64,000 bases of DNA, taken from assembly GCF_030272615.1 (NCBI RefSeq), contig NC_081415.1, forward strand, positions 626,819,740 through 626,883,739, given 5' to 3'. Shown here one piece after another: positions 1-12,715 of the stretch (its first letter is position 1; each line of letters starts with the position of its first letter). The DNA is from Cryptomeria japonica. Taxonomy: Eukaryota > Streptophyta > Pinopsida > Cupressales > Cupressaceae. The notes below the pieces were generated by a model that saw only the letters and a program-made list of their open reading frames with translations, was not told the origin of the DNA and ran no database searches. Both the position numbers and the translations under genes were made by a program.

Positions 1-1262
1 TTAATTAAATAAATTATTCAATTTATTTTAATTATTTCATTAAACCAAATTCACAATCAATTAAATGAATAAAATCTATTTATTTAATTAAATCCCCTTT
101 TCCTCTTTTAAATAAATTAAATAAAAATATTTATTTAAATCATTATCCCCCCCCACTTGCATTTTCCTACAAATGCAACTTGCACACATTTATTGAAATA
201 AATAAATTTTTATTTTAATAAAATCCTATTTTGCCTCACCCACCAAATCCAATTGCATTCCTGAATCCCCTTCTAGATTCTTCTAACCCCTTCCTAATTA
301 GCCTAATCCATCCCCTAATTATTGTCACATTCCTAAGCAAAATGGAGTCACTTCTCAAAGACTTCAAAAGTCTTTGAAAAGCATTTAATGTTTTGTGTGT
401 TCAACAAATTAACCCCCAAAGTCTTCCAAGACCACTAATGGCTCTTACATGACCATTTATGGCTTTTACATAACCATTTATGGTTATTTCAAACTTGTCT
501 CCCCAAACATTTATTGCTTTGACCATGTTTATCCCTTTTTACATTTGCACAAGAGTTTATCCATTGGATAAAAGCTTTATTCTTTGAATAAAGAGTTTAT
601 TCATTCAACTAACCTTGACTTTAAACTCCCAAGGTCATATCAAGCATTTAATGCTTATTCCCTCTCCTCTCAACCTATCTCACATTGACACTTGTCATCC
701 TGAGATTGGGTTAAAAGCCCTCACATGGATTTGAAATCATTCAATTCTGACCCTTGTTGAGATTGCTCAATCTCAACCATCCATTGCTCCATTTTTCCTA
801 TAAATAGAGCCCATTTCTTCATAATCCAGATCCTGAAAACTTGTATGCATTTAACCTATAGGCATTTTAGAGAGCATTTAGCATAGCAAACTAAAATCTT
901 GTTATTTTGGTTAAAATCAATCATTTTTATAGCATCTAGTATTTTAGTTTTTCATTTTACATTTGGAGCAAAATAATAAAATCTCAATCCTCCATAAGCA
1001 TCCATAGTGCAAAACGCTGCTAATAGCTACACTATTTTGGAACTTGGAGAGGAGAGGAACAAGGGAGAAGGAGCCAAGAGCATGCTAAAAGGCATTTGGA
1101 GATGCCTTATTATCTTTGTTTCATTTGTTAAATATATTAGCATGATTTTAGTATCTCTTTTGTTATGCCTATTTAGATTAGTCTTTGATTGACTAACACT
1201 AACGATTTTTTGTGTCTTGTGTTGTTTGTCATTTGCTAACCTTGTCCATTTCGCAGAGCATC
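1..1262 (+). mobile_element. E0: 3' part of a Tat-type Ty3/gypsy LTR
   Basis: This segment resembles the second half of the E7 3' LTR (57767-58969) in order and wording: AT-rich ATTTAATTA runs, then a CACCCACTTGC-like block, then paired phrases about GTCACTTCTC and AAGTCTTTGAAA, a TATA box, and a tail with GTGTTGTTTG. It stops inside the RNase H region of the copia element E2, so I read it as the 3' LTR of a plus-strand element lying mostly left of the window. The exact right end (1260 or 1262) is uncertain because the other LTR is not visible. Small reading frames inside it, such as 1007-1192, have no recognisable content. Family membership is seen by eye, not aligned. Confidence 0.7.
799..807 (+). 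promoter_or_regulatory. TATA box of the E0 LTR
   Basis: TATAAATAG followed by GCCC and a C/T-rich stretch. The equivalent TATAAATAG lies at 58453-58461 in the E7 LTR in the same context, so it is probably the Pol II TATA box at the U3/R boundary. Confidence 0.6.
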
Positions 1263-4200
1263 ATATAGTAATAGGTTCCTTGCATTTTACCTTTATGTCT
1301 TTCAACATTTGCTTAACCAATAGTATGTATGTATAGTTAGTTGCTGCTGCAACATATTCTGATTTTGCTATTGATAAAGATGTACAACTCTGTTTCTTAC
1401 TCAACCAAGAAATTAATCTCTTTCCAAGAAAGAATGCTCCGCCGGTGGTGCTTTTCCTATCATCCACATCTCCTGCCCAATTTGCATCTATGTATGCACA
1501 TAGATCAAAATTTTCATCTCTAGGATACCATAATCCAAGTTTTGCAATGCCTTGTAAGTACCGAAAAATCCTTTTTACTGTTGATTCATGATTTTCCTTA
1601 GGATTACTTTGAAATCTTGAAACAATACATATTGCATTCATAATATCAGGCCTGGTTTGTGTCAAATACAGTAAACCTCCTATCATAGATTTGTATCTAG
1701 TTGGATTAACAGGTGTAGATTCATCCCTTTGAGATAATTTGTCATTTGTAGTCATAGGTGTGCTTACCGGTTTAGAGTTCTCTATCCCAAATTTCTTTAG
1801 TAACTCTTTCAGGTACTTGGATTGACTAAAAAATATACCTTTGTCAGTCTGTGAAATCTGCAATCCTAAATTTTTTTTAATTTCTCCAATCATAGGCATT
1901 TCAAATTCTTGCTACATTTTAATAGAAAATTCCTTACATAATCCATTTTCTCCTCCAAATATTATATCATCAACGAATACTTCTATAATAAAGATGTCAT
2001 CATTAGTTATTTTATAATATAAATTATTGTCTGCATTTTCTTTAGTAAAACCAATCTTTAAAAGATACTTATCCAACCTTGCATACCAAGCTCTTGGGGC
2101 TTGTTTCAATCCATACATAGCTTTTCTTAACCTGCAAACCATATCATTGTCATCTGTCAAAGAAAATCCATCAGGTTGTTCAATATAGACTTCCTCTTTA
2201 AGATCTTCATTCAAGAATGCACATTTAATATCCATTTGATAAACTTTGTAGTTCTTGTGAGCTGTAAAGGCCAAGAATAATCTAACTGCCTCAATTCTAG
2301 CTACTGGTGCAAAGGTTTCATTGTAATCAACTCCTTCTTTCTGAGAATATCCCTTACACACTAATCTTGCTTTATTTCTGATAACCTTATCATCTTCATT
2401 AAGTTTGTTTCTAAATACCCATTTGGTTCCAATTAGATTTTTATCTTTAGGTCGGGGAACTAATGTCCAAGTATTATTTTTCTCAATTTGTCCCAATTCT
2501 TCTTCCATAGCTTTAATCCAAAATTTATCTTCACATGCCTCATTAACAGATGATGGTTCAATTTGAGAAATAAGACATACCTCTTCATTTTCCAATCTTC
2601 CTCTTGTCATAACTCCTTTAAATTTGTTTCTAATTATCTGATCTTCAGAATGATTCAATCTTACATACCGGGGTGTCTTAGTTTGCTGTTGTTCTTACAT
2701 TACTGTGGAATCCTCTGATGGTACCGAGGTAGCTGGATCTTCATTTTGTATCGGTGGATTTAGTGTAGGTTCATTTGTCACAACTTTTGTTGCTGGTTCA
2801 GAGTCTATATACCTTGAAGTTCCTCTGAATTGTTCATCAATCTTTACATTTGTACTCTCAACAATTTTCTGCAATCTCTTGTTAAAACATCTATATGCCT
2901 TGCTCTTAGATGAATAACCAAGAAATATTCCTTCATCACTTCTAGGATCAAATTTGTCAATATACTCATCTCTTCTAATATAACATTTACTTCCAAAAAT
3001 TCTGAAATACTTAAGAGTAAGAGTATTACCAAACCATAGTTCATGAGGGGTCTTACTGGTTTCACCTTTGATGTGAACTTTGTTGAATGTATAGATGGTT
3101 GTGTTGTCTGCTTCTCTCCAATACACATGGTAAATTGGCTTCAGATAACATACTTCTCACTGCATCCAAGATAGTTCTGTTTTTCCTTTCAACAACTCCA
3201 TTCTGCTGTGGTGCTGATAGCTGTCTTCTGATTCCATTCACTTCACAGAATGTATTAAAGTTCTTAGATGTGAATTCTCTTCCTTGATTTGATCTTAAAC
3301 ATTTGATTTTCTTACTGGTTTCATTTTCAACCATTGCTTTGAACAGTTTGAACTTTCCAAGTGCTTCTGATTTTTCTCTGCGAAAAGTAACCCAACACAT
3401 TCTAGAATAATCATCAATAACTAGCATGAAATATCTATCACCTTTTAAGCTTTTAGTTCTAGCTGGACCACATAAATCAGTGTGAATCAAATCAAGAGCA
3501 TTATTGGATTTTTCTATAATACTTTTGAAACTAGCTCTAACTTGTTTTCCAAATTGACATTCCTTACATATTGTATTCTGAGGTTTCACAATTTTAGGTA
3601 GATCTCTAACTGCCTTAGAAGTACTGATCTTTACCATACAATCAAATTTTACATGACAGAGTCTCTTATGCCATAACCAACTTTCATCTATATGTGAAAT
3701 CAAGCATGTCTTTTCACTGTTATTCAAATGAAAGTTATTACCTCTAGTCTGATTACCGGTTGCAATCTCTAAACCAGTTCTATTCATGATTTTGCATTTT
3801 CCATTCTTAAATTGTAACTGAAATCCCTTCTCAACCAATTGACCAACATTTAAAAGATTATGCTTTAATCCTTCAACATAGTAGACATTGTCAGTGTTAT
3901 GCTTACCATCAAGAGATATTGTACCCTTACCTTTGATTGAACAGGCTTTGTCATCTCCAAGTCTTACTAAACCTCCATTGTATTCTTGAAAGTTCAAGAA
4001 TTTACCTTTGTCTCTTGTCATATGATGTGAGCATCTCGAGTCAATGATCCATTCATCCTTTACTTCAACTTTAGCTGCTAGGGCTTGTTCTACCGGTTGA
4101 GTAGTAGGTGCTAGTTGATCTTCTTTTATAGCAACAAAAACCCATCCATTGTCTACTGGATCCTCATCAGAATCATCAGTCACACCTTCATCAGCAATAT

Positions 4201-5008
4201 AACAAGATTTGTCTTTATTCTTCTTAAATATGTATTTTTGATATTCAGGATTAGGCTTGTATGTTCTTCTAGCTTCTTCTCTTAGTCTAGCATGTCTATC
4301 AGGGCATCTTGAAGCCATATGACCAATGTTATTGTAATTAAAACATTTAAAGGGTGCTTTACCTTCGTACTTACTTCCAACTAGACCTTTTGGAATTTTC
4401 CTTGCAAATAGTGCTTCAAGTTCTTCAAGCTCTTCATTCTCCTTCCTAGTTTCTTCAAGTTCTCTTGCATAAAAGACTTTCCAATCTGATTTGTCAAATG
4501 ATGGAGCAGATGATGTTGATGCTTTAAAGGCCAAATCTGTCTTTATAGTAGCAACAAGACCAAATTCCTCAATTTCAAAAGCTAAAAGTTTTCCAATCAA
4601 TGTATCCCTAGTTACTGATGTATTAGGCATTGTTCTCAACTCATTTATAGCAGTAACCTTCATTTTATATGCCGGTGGCAATCCTCTTCATATTTTTGAA
4701 ACAATTTCATCATCATTCAAGGTTCCTCCACAACATTTAATACCCAAAACAATTTCATTTACTCTTTCCATAAAAGCAGAAATCCTTTCATCTTCTTCCA
4801 TTTTCAGATGTTCATACCTGACTCGGAAGCTTTCAAGTTTTGCAATCTTGACTGTGGAATCTCCTTCATTCAGTGTTTCCAAATGATCCCAAATAGCTTT
4901 AGCAGTAGACGTATCTGATAATCCCATGATTTGTTGATCTGATAAAGTGCTCAAAAGTGCTTCTCTTGCTTTGCAGTCATTCTCCTCATCTTTAGCTAAG
5001 GTAGTTGG
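1263..5008 (-). pseudogene. copia gag-pol polyprotein, decayed (E2)
   Basis: Gag UBN2-type region near 5008-4690, then a zinc knuckle (CFNYNNIGHMASRC) near 4340-4300. Protease motif WIIDSRCSHHM has its active-site DSG changed to DSR (codon at 4034-4036). The integrase HHCC zinc region is followed by a core with HTDLCGP (3461-3484), LRSNQGREF where the second catalytic Asp is Asn (3287-3289), and the Glu in VVERKN. RT carries FVDDIIFG (1966-1977). RNase H has DANWAGD and SEYVAA and is cut after KEPITI. Stops lie near 4686, 2695 and 1912, and a frameshift near 3110. With a mutated protease and integrase it cannot encode its own transposition. A normal copia protein is about 1,300 residues, and the parts present fit that. 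Confidence 0.92.
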
Positions 5009-6135
5009 TGTTAGGCCCAATATTGAAAGCTAACGTACCGAGAGGGGAGGGGTGAATCAGTACTCCAAAACTTTTCTTCAATAATAACTTTATTGTTATG
5101 CATAAACCAAATAGTGTAGTAACATAATATAAAGCTAAAACAAATAGATAACAATCATACATGATTCACTCCATAACACATATATTTTGGTTATGCACAA
5201 ACTCTTGGTTAGAGAGAAAAACTGCGGTGGGGATGGCACCCACAACTTCACTACTGCAATAATAAAGAGTGCTCGGTTAGAGCTACATGTTTAGCTATTT
5301 CTAATAGCTTACCCTGTTAGGAGTAACAAGATCTATTAGATCTACCTTGCTAAAGGATTTTACAACACTTCATCTAAATGTTGCACCTAGTTAGAGGCTT
5401 TACAATTTATAGACTTGATTAGAGTCTTTTACCCTGTTAAAGGTTTCTCTTACAACTTCAAAATATTACAATAAAATTATTACAAATATCTGCAACTTTA
5501 CATCTGGAATGTTATAGCAGATTCTATGTGCTTAGAATAAGATTACCTTGCTTATAGCATACCTCGGTAACCCATATAGTAACTCAGTAAACCCTTATGT
5601 TTACTCTATTCTTCGATTGTTCTCTGAAAACCTTCTCGGTGACCTCTGTGTCTCTATAATAGTCTTCTTACACTCATGCACACACCTCTTTAACTCTTAA
5701 CTCATGTTGTATAATCAGATCTCTTATGATGGTGATCCTTTCATTGCTTCGATCTTACAAACACGATTTATTGAATGAATAACCATGCCAATTATTTCAT
5801 TGGTTAAATGACATCAAAATCATACACAATCTTTAAGTGCAATTTCTAATGTGATAATGGTTAGATATGCATTGATCTTGTAACACGTTTTCATATGCAT
5901 GTCTAGGTTCAATGAATCTGGTAACACGTATCAACTCAGTGTGTCATCTTTGCTGCTCGGTAGACATGTAAAGATACTCAGTAGACAGCTCAGTGTATAC
6001 TGCATTCTGTGATTGCTTTCTTCTGTAACCGACTAGACTATGCATACCGACTGAATATCTTGGTAATAGATAACTGACTAGAGTATATAGTATAACTTTG
6101 ACATAAAACTAATGGCAATCTGATAAGTAGTAACA
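5009..6135 (-). repeat. E3 3' LTR
   Basis: 1,127 bp with TG...CA ends. It pairs with 24895-25995. It carries about 40 bp (from about 5233) that the right copy lacks and lacks a 14-bp stretch present in the right copy near 25774. Scattered substitutions, many C/T or G/A, make it visibly older than the E4 pair nested within the element. Confidence 0.92.
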
Positions 6136-6149
6136 ATCTCCCCTTTTGA
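6136..6149 (-). other. E3 polypurine tract
   Basis: On the minus strand TCAAAAGGGGAGAT lies directly before the 3' LTR start TGTTACTACTT. This is the standard plus-strand primer position for an LTR element. Confidence 0.8.
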
Positions 6150-6517
6150 CATTAGTTGAGATGTTTGACAAAAACTACTTTCAAAGTTATAACTCAAAAA
6201 TCTATATACTTGCAAAATTTGACTATACTAACAGTATATACAATAGTCAATAATATAATATATCAGTTATACTCCCCTTATTGATATACTGTACAAAACT
6301 CTGATTTTGCATGCTTGGTGATCTGTTCTGTACTTTGCTTACTGTCCTATATACTGTGCGGTTTACTGCTCTTGGATACTCTGCTTACTCTACTCGGTAT
6401 ACTCCCCCTATATACTATACTCTGAATACTATACCATTCTCTCAATACCGTATCACTATGTATTACTCCCCCAAGACTGTATCATATTACTCCCCCTTTT
6501 TGACAAACATCAAAAAC
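6150..6517. other. E3 noncoding tail
   Basis: Between the long E3 frame and the polypurine tract. It holds several pyrimidine runs such as ACTCCCCC and CTCCCCCTTTTTGAC, which are polypurine-tract-like on the minus strand. I see no gene. Confidence 0.5.
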
Positions 6518-9500
6518 TTAATTACCATTCGGGGGTGGTAGCTGATCAAAAATGGATTTATACTTGGTCCAAGTGTTGGTCAGAGCGACAGAGAGTACAT
6601 CCTTTACATTGTCCATTAAATAATTGTGCACTTGAATATCAGCCAATAGTGATATTAAGCTATCTAGAGTGCTTCCCTCTTGAGTAGTAGATAAGTATGT
6701 GGCTCAGTTGATCTGTTCTTGGACCGATGAAAGATGTGGAAGGAATAATGTCTGAAGGGTCATTATGTCCATCCTGATCTCGTTTTCTTCATTTCTTAGG
6801 TCCAATTGTTGATCCATGAGTTGTTGTAACCTTGTATAAAAATTCTGAACTGAATTTGGCTCTGTGGTCAACTTTCTTGAGAGATCGGTTATCTCTTTCT
6901 CAATTGCCTCTATTTTATTCTTAATATCTTTAATGAATAAATAAAATGTGCTGAGTTTCTGAAATAAATAAAGAATGTGCTTGAGTTGAGGAGTCAACTT
7001 AGCAATAAATTTGACAAGTTTAACTTTGCCAATAGCTATAGCTTTTTGTACTTCTTCTATCATTTTTGCAGTGAGCTCTTTGTCTTTCAGCTTGCTCAAA
7101 TACTCTGATGCATCTACTCCAAATGTCTCTATCTTTGTGAGGAGTACATCCAGTTGAATGTGGATGGCTACATCCGTTGATACTATAGCTTCAGGTAGCA
7201 TATCTATTAGTAGTGCATTTACCTTCTGAAGTACTCTATTTTTCTTTTGAATGGCCATTTGCTTCTCTTGTTTGGCCTTTGCTTTGCACAGTTCACCGAA
7301 ATCAATGAGTGCTTGCCCTTTCAATTTTGATATGTCTACATTGGGCAACACTATTGGTTTTGACAAATCAACTTTAAAACTATGCTTTTTCATTTTATTT
7401 TCTTTACCTTTCACCGATGGAACTAAGACAAGGGCTTGTCAGGCTTGATGACCCTCGGTAGGTTGCTCAGTAGAGGCAACACTTTGATCGGTTTCTTTAG
7501 CCTCTGTAGAGTCCTTTGGTGTCTCGGTACTCTTTGTCTCAGTTGCAATAGTCTCAGTGTTAGAAGGTGCTTGAGATGTCTGTTCTTGAGTAGTACCTTC
7601 TCCTGCTATAGACTTGTGACCTTCAGTGCCTTGATCTGTATCCTGAGGAGTTTTGGTTGAGACAGGTTGCTTGACCGGTGGATAAGGCTGAACTTGTTCT
7701 AAGACTGATTCACTAGATACAAGTTTTGCATATGCAGTGCCTTCTATCATTTCCTGTTCTGGTGCCTCTAAATCCATGACATCTTCATCTATTTGAATGG
7801 TGTTAGCAGGGTCTTGTTTGGTAGCATCAGGACCTTGCTCGGTGACATCAGGATCATGCTCGGTGACATCAACAATTTCAACTATAGCTTGCTCACCGGA
7901 ATCCTTGATTTTGAAGATTTCCTGCCACTTTGCTTTTGTCTCATTTTCCACTTCAATATATATAGCCCATTCATCAGTTTTAAAGCTCTCTGTTTGACAA
8001 GAAACTTTGAGTTGTAGGTTGTTAGATGTTCCTCTATTTCAGCTACTGACATGTCAGGAAAGAGATGAACCAGACTTCTCTCTCTGATCTGTTTCTCTGA
8101 GTCCATTGCATACTTCCACCTATTATCAATATGCAGATATAGTTCATTTGGAAGTGACTTAGCTAGTTCCAATGGAGCTAATCGGAACTTTAGAAGTGTG
8201 CAGATGACAACTTCTTCAATTTGTCTCTTTTCATCATTGTTCCTGGTTTCATACTTGACATATCTAAATCCTCCAAATCCACCATATTCTTTCAGATTAG
8301 CACAGAAGTTTTCAACACTATGTATATTTACCTTCTTGCTCTTGACAATCTGGAATTTGCTTGCATCCTCTAATTCGGTATCACTAGACTCCTTTGCCAA
8401 AATGAGTCTCTGAGTAGATTTCTTGTATGTCTTTGTTACCTTGGGAGCAGTAACACTTTTTTTTTTCTTACTCGGTGAGGTTGCAGATGCTCTTGTGTTA
8501 GGTCATTTTACTGGAGGTGGAGTTGGTGAGGCCTTTGATGTGTCCTATTTCTTTCTCTTCAATACTTTTCCCTTAGGCAATTCGGTGCTCAGTGTTATAG
8601 CTGCCTCTTGGGCTTCAGATTCCTCTTCGGTAATGGCAATGGTGCCTTTGACAGGTGTAGAGGAAGATTCTTCTCTGAATTTCTCTGACAATGTCTTAAT
8701 CATTTTTTATGCCTTTCTTGTAGCTTTGGGTACTACAATGTTCATCTTTACTTTTTCCTTTACTTCCTCATAGGTACCATACCTCAGCTTGGTATCATGT
8801 CTAGGCAATGTAAGAAATGCATCAATTTGTTGTTTTGTGATGTCAAAATCAATCTCGTAACCCATTGGTGACAAAGATTGAGTCCTTGGTTCTACAACAT
8901 TCACATAATAGTAATCAGTGTCAACTTCAAAACATATATCATTTTTGTATTTCTCTACTAGCTGGGGTGGAATCCTATATCTGTTATGCATTTTCTCTTG
9001 AAATTTACTAAAGTAATCATCCATAATATCATTGAAATTATCACCTAACTTCTTGATGAAGTCATTTATCTGATGGGTGATTGGTCGGTGTAATTCCCAA
9101 ACAACATTACCGACTGATGGAAAGAATTTTTCAAAATAGAAAAACATGCATACCAGTAATGATCCAAACTTTAGAGTATTAGCCGAGTTGTTCTTCTTTG
9201 GCTTCCTGATGGTGTTCAGATTTTCAAATAGGTTCTTCAGTAACACCTCACATAGATCAATTTTCATTCCCTTTTTCACAATTTTGTATGCCAGGTTTAC
9301 TGCTGCACAGGGAACACTGTTTTCCCTTGCCGATTGGAAGAAACAGTAGCCCATTACTCTAATGGCAAATTTTAGTTCTTCATCAGTGACATTATTTAGT
9401 TTCAATCCTCTGCAATTAGATTCCACTCCGTTTAAACTAATCAATTCCTTTTGTGATATCATCTTCTGGGCTCGGGCATGATCATAGATAGGGTAACCGG

Positions 9501-9906
9501 TAATCAGATGAATGATTTCCTTAGTAATCTTAAATGGTTGCTCTTCTAGCCACATGAAATCATTGTGAACTTTGCTCAGAACAAACTTGACCCATTGGGG
9601 TTTGAACACATGGGGATAGGTTAGGGCTTCAGTTAATCCTTTGATTTTGATGTTCTCATACTTGCTATTCAATTTACCATCGGTACACAGCTCATCATAG
9701 GTGTCTTTGATTTCAACATGATCGAGTTCTTCAGCGCGACATTTGGTGAAGAATCTCACATCCTCGACTAGTAACACTCTGTCCGGGATGAGTGAAAAGG
9801 CGGTTTTGTCATCTGGTTCAAAAGTGACTTTGGGAGTCAAAGAGTATTTTAGTGAGGGCTTTTCTACATTCTTGACAACTATGGGACCTTGGATCTTGGG
9901 CACCAT
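6518..9906 (-). pseudogene. Long gene-like frame carried by E3, function unknown
   Basis: About 1,130 codons starting at the ATG of MVPKIQGP and ending at the stop after LPPPNGN. One frame runs from 9906 to about 7980. A single frameshift there leads into a second frame that runs to the end. Internal stops lie near 8707, 8551, 8509, 7439 and 6704. The first 400 residues look globular (WVKFVLSKVHNDFMWLEEQP, then ITGYPIYDHARAQ). The middle is basic, then acidic and low in complexity (repeated VTEHDPD/VTEQGPD wording). The last 230 residues are Lys/Leu-rich and coiled-coil-like. I recognise no protease, RT or integrase motif and no family I can name with confidence. The stretch before the ATG reads like a plant 5' leader, so a captured host gene or a private accessory frame are both possible. 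Confidence 0.65.
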
Positions 9907-10074
9907 TGAAGATTTCAGATAAAAGCTAACAAAAGATCCTTAGGGTTTCAGGATTTCAAACAACTGACACTTTATACTTAGCAGACAATGGCAACTAGAT
10001 AAGATCAGTAAACCAGCTTAACGATGTGTTGAGATTGATGTAAATACCTTGAATTTGCTTTGTAGGAGGTTTGA

Positions 10075-10272
10075 TCACCTTAGATTCACTTGCTCTGCTT
10101 TCTCGAAAACTTGGTAAGTGAAAATGTCCATGAAAATGCTTTTAAGTACACAAAATATCTTATCGAGCTCTGTGCGGGTTAGGTCAAAAACATTAAATGC
10201 ACTTGGTTCCTCTTTAACCGATTTACTCTCCTTTTTCCATTTTAACCGAGTAACCAAACTTCCTTTATTCAC
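10075..10272 (-). CDS. Short E3 frame, unknown
   Basis: 65 codons between the long E3 frame and the E4 insertion point, rich in Lys and Glu (LKWKKESKSVKEEPS) with a hydrophobic end. It may be a remnant of a frame interrupted by E4 at 10361, or chance. No motif is recognisable. Confidence 0.25.
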   Translation of the reverse strand: MNKGSLVTRLKWKKESKSVKEEPSAFNVFDLTRTELDKIFCVLKSIFMDIFTYQVFEKAEQVNLR

Positions 10273-10617
10273 CGACTAGACAGGTTTCCTGTATTCACCA
10301 ACTTGACAGACTTCCTGTAAAGTGCTTCAAAAGACTTTGATAGACTTTCAAACTTACTAATTGTAGACACCCAAAAATGGTCAACGCTTGCGAAGTCATA
10401 CTTTAACATTTGCGCATTGCCTCATTTTAGGTTTTTGCGTCGCATTAACATTTCTCCTATGATTCGCACTTGATCTTTATCATTTGCGAGCATCGAGTCA
10501 TTCTTCTGCATTCTTCAATCATCTCATTCTCGAATTTGGTCTTGTCGATAACATTATCCAGTCATGATTTTGATCGATTTTACTCTGTCGCATCAATGTG
10601 CGTATTCATTTGTCATC

Positions 10618-10723
10618 ATTTTGGACATCGTCAATCCTAATTAGGGTTTTGTCCTCCTGTCAATCTTATCATTTTGGACATCGTCAATCCTAATTAGGGT
10701 TTTGTCCTCTTATCAATCTTGTC
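10618..10723 (+). repeat. 53-bp tandem duplication in E4 U3
   Basis: Two copies, beginning at 10618 and 10671, of a unit that starts ATTTTGGACATCGTCAATCC. Both E4 LTRs have two copies. E9 has only one (around 60412-60460), so the duplication arose in the E4 lineage before its last transposition. Confidence 0.8.
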
Positions 10724-10763
10724 GATTTGTCATCAATCCTTCAATCTTGTCGTTTTAAGATCG

Positions 10764-11005
10764 ATTTGTCATCGATCGTTGTCATGTTTGATCTTGTCAT
10801 CTTGCGATCAATTTGTCATTGATCATGGTCGTTATCAATTTTATCATTTTGCGATCGATTTGTCATCGATCGTGGTCATTATCTTGTCATCTTGCAATCC
10901 ATTTTGTCATCGATTCGTGTCCTTTTGTCAATCTTGTCATTTTGCGATCATTTCACTATCGATCATTATTTGTCTCAATTATGTCAATTTGGATCAATTT
11001 GTCAT
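10764..11005 (+). repeat. 47-bp-period U3 array with ATCGAT cores
   Basis: ATTTGTCAT recurs near 10764, 10811, 10858, 10902, about 10950 and 10997, i.e. about every 47 bp, with GCGATCGA and ATCGATCG words alongside. E9 has the same period in its LTR (60231-60418). The position in U3 fits an enhancer-like array (inference). Confidence 0.75.
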
Positions 11006-11950
11006 TGTTCCTCGTCAATTGGCGCATCTATCAATCAAATCATTTTGTCGCATTGGTCATTTATCAATTCAAAATCATGACATTAATTATCTTCAATCAA
11101 GACCTAATTGTCATTTTCGCATTTCTAATTCGTCTTCTAGGGTTTTATGATTTAGTCATTTAACCTAATGTGTCATTTCTTCCTCTAGGATTAAATAATT
11201 TACTTATTTATCCTAAGTCTTCTCATTACAATTAAATCTTTATTTAATTGGCTAATTATTCCTCTTTGTGAATTGATTAATAAATGAAAAATTATTAATT
11301 AATTCACTAAATCCTAAATTTCTAATTCCTAATTTTCATCAATTTCAATTTCCTATTTTCTTAATTTCTAATTTCTTTTCCCTCCTATTTCATCTCCTAA
11401 TTCTATGGGAATGACATTTCAATTTGTCATAAATTGTCATAATTGACAATCAATCAATATTAACTATAGAATGTGTCATAATTTGTCATCAAATTGTCAA
11501 TCAATCAAATTGTGCATGGAAAGTGCATAATTTGTCATAATTTGTCATATTGATTTGCAATTTCCATTTGAGTTGCATCATGCCAATCTTGTCATTTATC
11601 CAATTTCTCTATAAATTGGATGATTTTCAATCAAACCTGGTCCGAATTTCTATCAAACTACCGAACTTTCGTTTCTAGTACTCTTGAGCTTTTTGCTTTC
11701 AATTGTGTGAGCACTTGTAGGTGAGATCCACAAATCCATTGAAGAGGAAAGAACAACAATGGAGCCGCATGGAAGAAGCATATGGTTTGCATGATATTTT
11801 CTTTTAAATGCTTTGTTTTCATACCTTCATTGAATGTGCTTTGGAATTAGGTTCATTTCAATGAGTGTTCTTTTGATTATGTTATCATGTCTAATGTTTT
11901 GATTGATTTACCTATCTTGTGATGATTCCTAATTTCTATGCTACATTAAC

Positions 11951-11966
11951 TGGTGAACCCAATGTG
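11951..11966 (+). other. E4 primer-binding site
   Basis: TGGTGAACCCAATGTG begins five bases after the LTR end. The same TGGTGAACCCAACG lies next to the E6 LTR, supporting function. I do not name the tRNA. Confidence 0.75.
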
Positions 11967-12070
11967 AATACTAACCTTCTAACCATCTTACTATGTTTGG
12001 AGTGCTTCTAAGCTGATTTGCAGGTCAAAAACTCAAAAACAAAGCTGTGCAGGGTATTCTGAAGACTTCT

Positions 12071-12182
12071 GCGCTTGTGTGAAGCATCTTGCGCTTGTGT
12101 TGAAACATCTTGCGCTTGTGTTGAAGACTTCTACGCTTGTGTTAGACATCTTGTGCCTGTGTCATGACTTCTGCGCCTGTGT
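12071..12182 (+). repeat. Phased GCGCTTGTGT array in the E4 leader
   Basis: Six copies of GYGCYTGTGT or a one-base variant start at 12071, 12091, 12112, 12133, 12153 and 12173, a spacing of 20-21 bp. The sequence between copies alternates between GAAGCATCTT-like and GAAGACTTCT-like words. The same motif recurs as a dyad at 21175-21281. The position, just after the primer site, matches arrays in E6 and E7. It could be a protein-binding array, an RNA signal or a simple tandem repeat. Confidence 0.85.
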
Positions 12183-12511
12183 AAAGTCCAGATCAGAGGT
12201 GAAAAATGCAGTTTTTACTTGAAATTTTTGATGTTTTTGCATTCTGTTTTCTGTGTTTTGGATTTTGGTACTAATTATTGGTGCAGGATCTTGGCATACG
12301 CATGACAAAGACTACAAATCAAACTACTAACATGTGTTATGCAGATTCGATGGTCAAAGACAACAAATCAAACTTCTGACATGTGTTTTGCAGGTTGCCT
12401 TGGATAAACAACCAAATCGTGTGTTTGAGTTTTTTAATTAGGCATTTAGTGATTTATAAATAGGTGGAAATGAACATTTGTTTGCTTTGTTTGTTAAGTA
12501 TGACATTGGAG

Positions 12512-12715
12512 TAGGAGAGTATGCTCTCATCCTTCAAAGGGTGATCAGAAATCCAGATCTTCGATACCATGCTTGTGTTGTTGATTGTTTGTCTCCATTA
12601 GAGGGCCTGCCTTCCCGACCACTTTGCTTTAGCAAGCGAGTGATAATCATGAGAAGGGGACGACCCAAAGTGAGTAAGGCTAGAATTCCTTGGCATTCTA
12701 ACTCACTATAAAAAA
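12512..12715 (+). other. Conserved leader block shared by E4, E6 and E7
   Basis: Words in fixed order: TATGCTCTC, GGGTGATCA, GAGGGCCTGCCTTCCC, GACCCAA, then CTCACTATA. The same order is at 38083-38262 (E7) and, reversed, at 34395-34600 (E6), although surrounding sequence is diverged. It is noncoding and probably a cis element such as a packaging, splicing or translation signal (inference). Confidence 0.7.

Larger units (their letters stand above)
10362..11945 (+). repeat. E4 5' LTR
   Basis: 1,584 bp. Compared by eye with the 3' LTR it has a 26-bp extra stretch near 11026-11051 (ATCTATCAATCAAATC...) and about five single-base differences, all transitions, so insertion was recent. TATAAATT at 11610-11617 is the likely TATA box. 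U3 contains a 53-bp duplication and a 47-bp-period array. Confidence 0.95.

Noticed and set aside
10719-11163. Overlapping frames of 62-143 codons in the E4 LTR (and again at 22174-22592)
   Set aside because: They lie in the low-complexity U3 array in several frames at once and have no protein character apart from the repeat.
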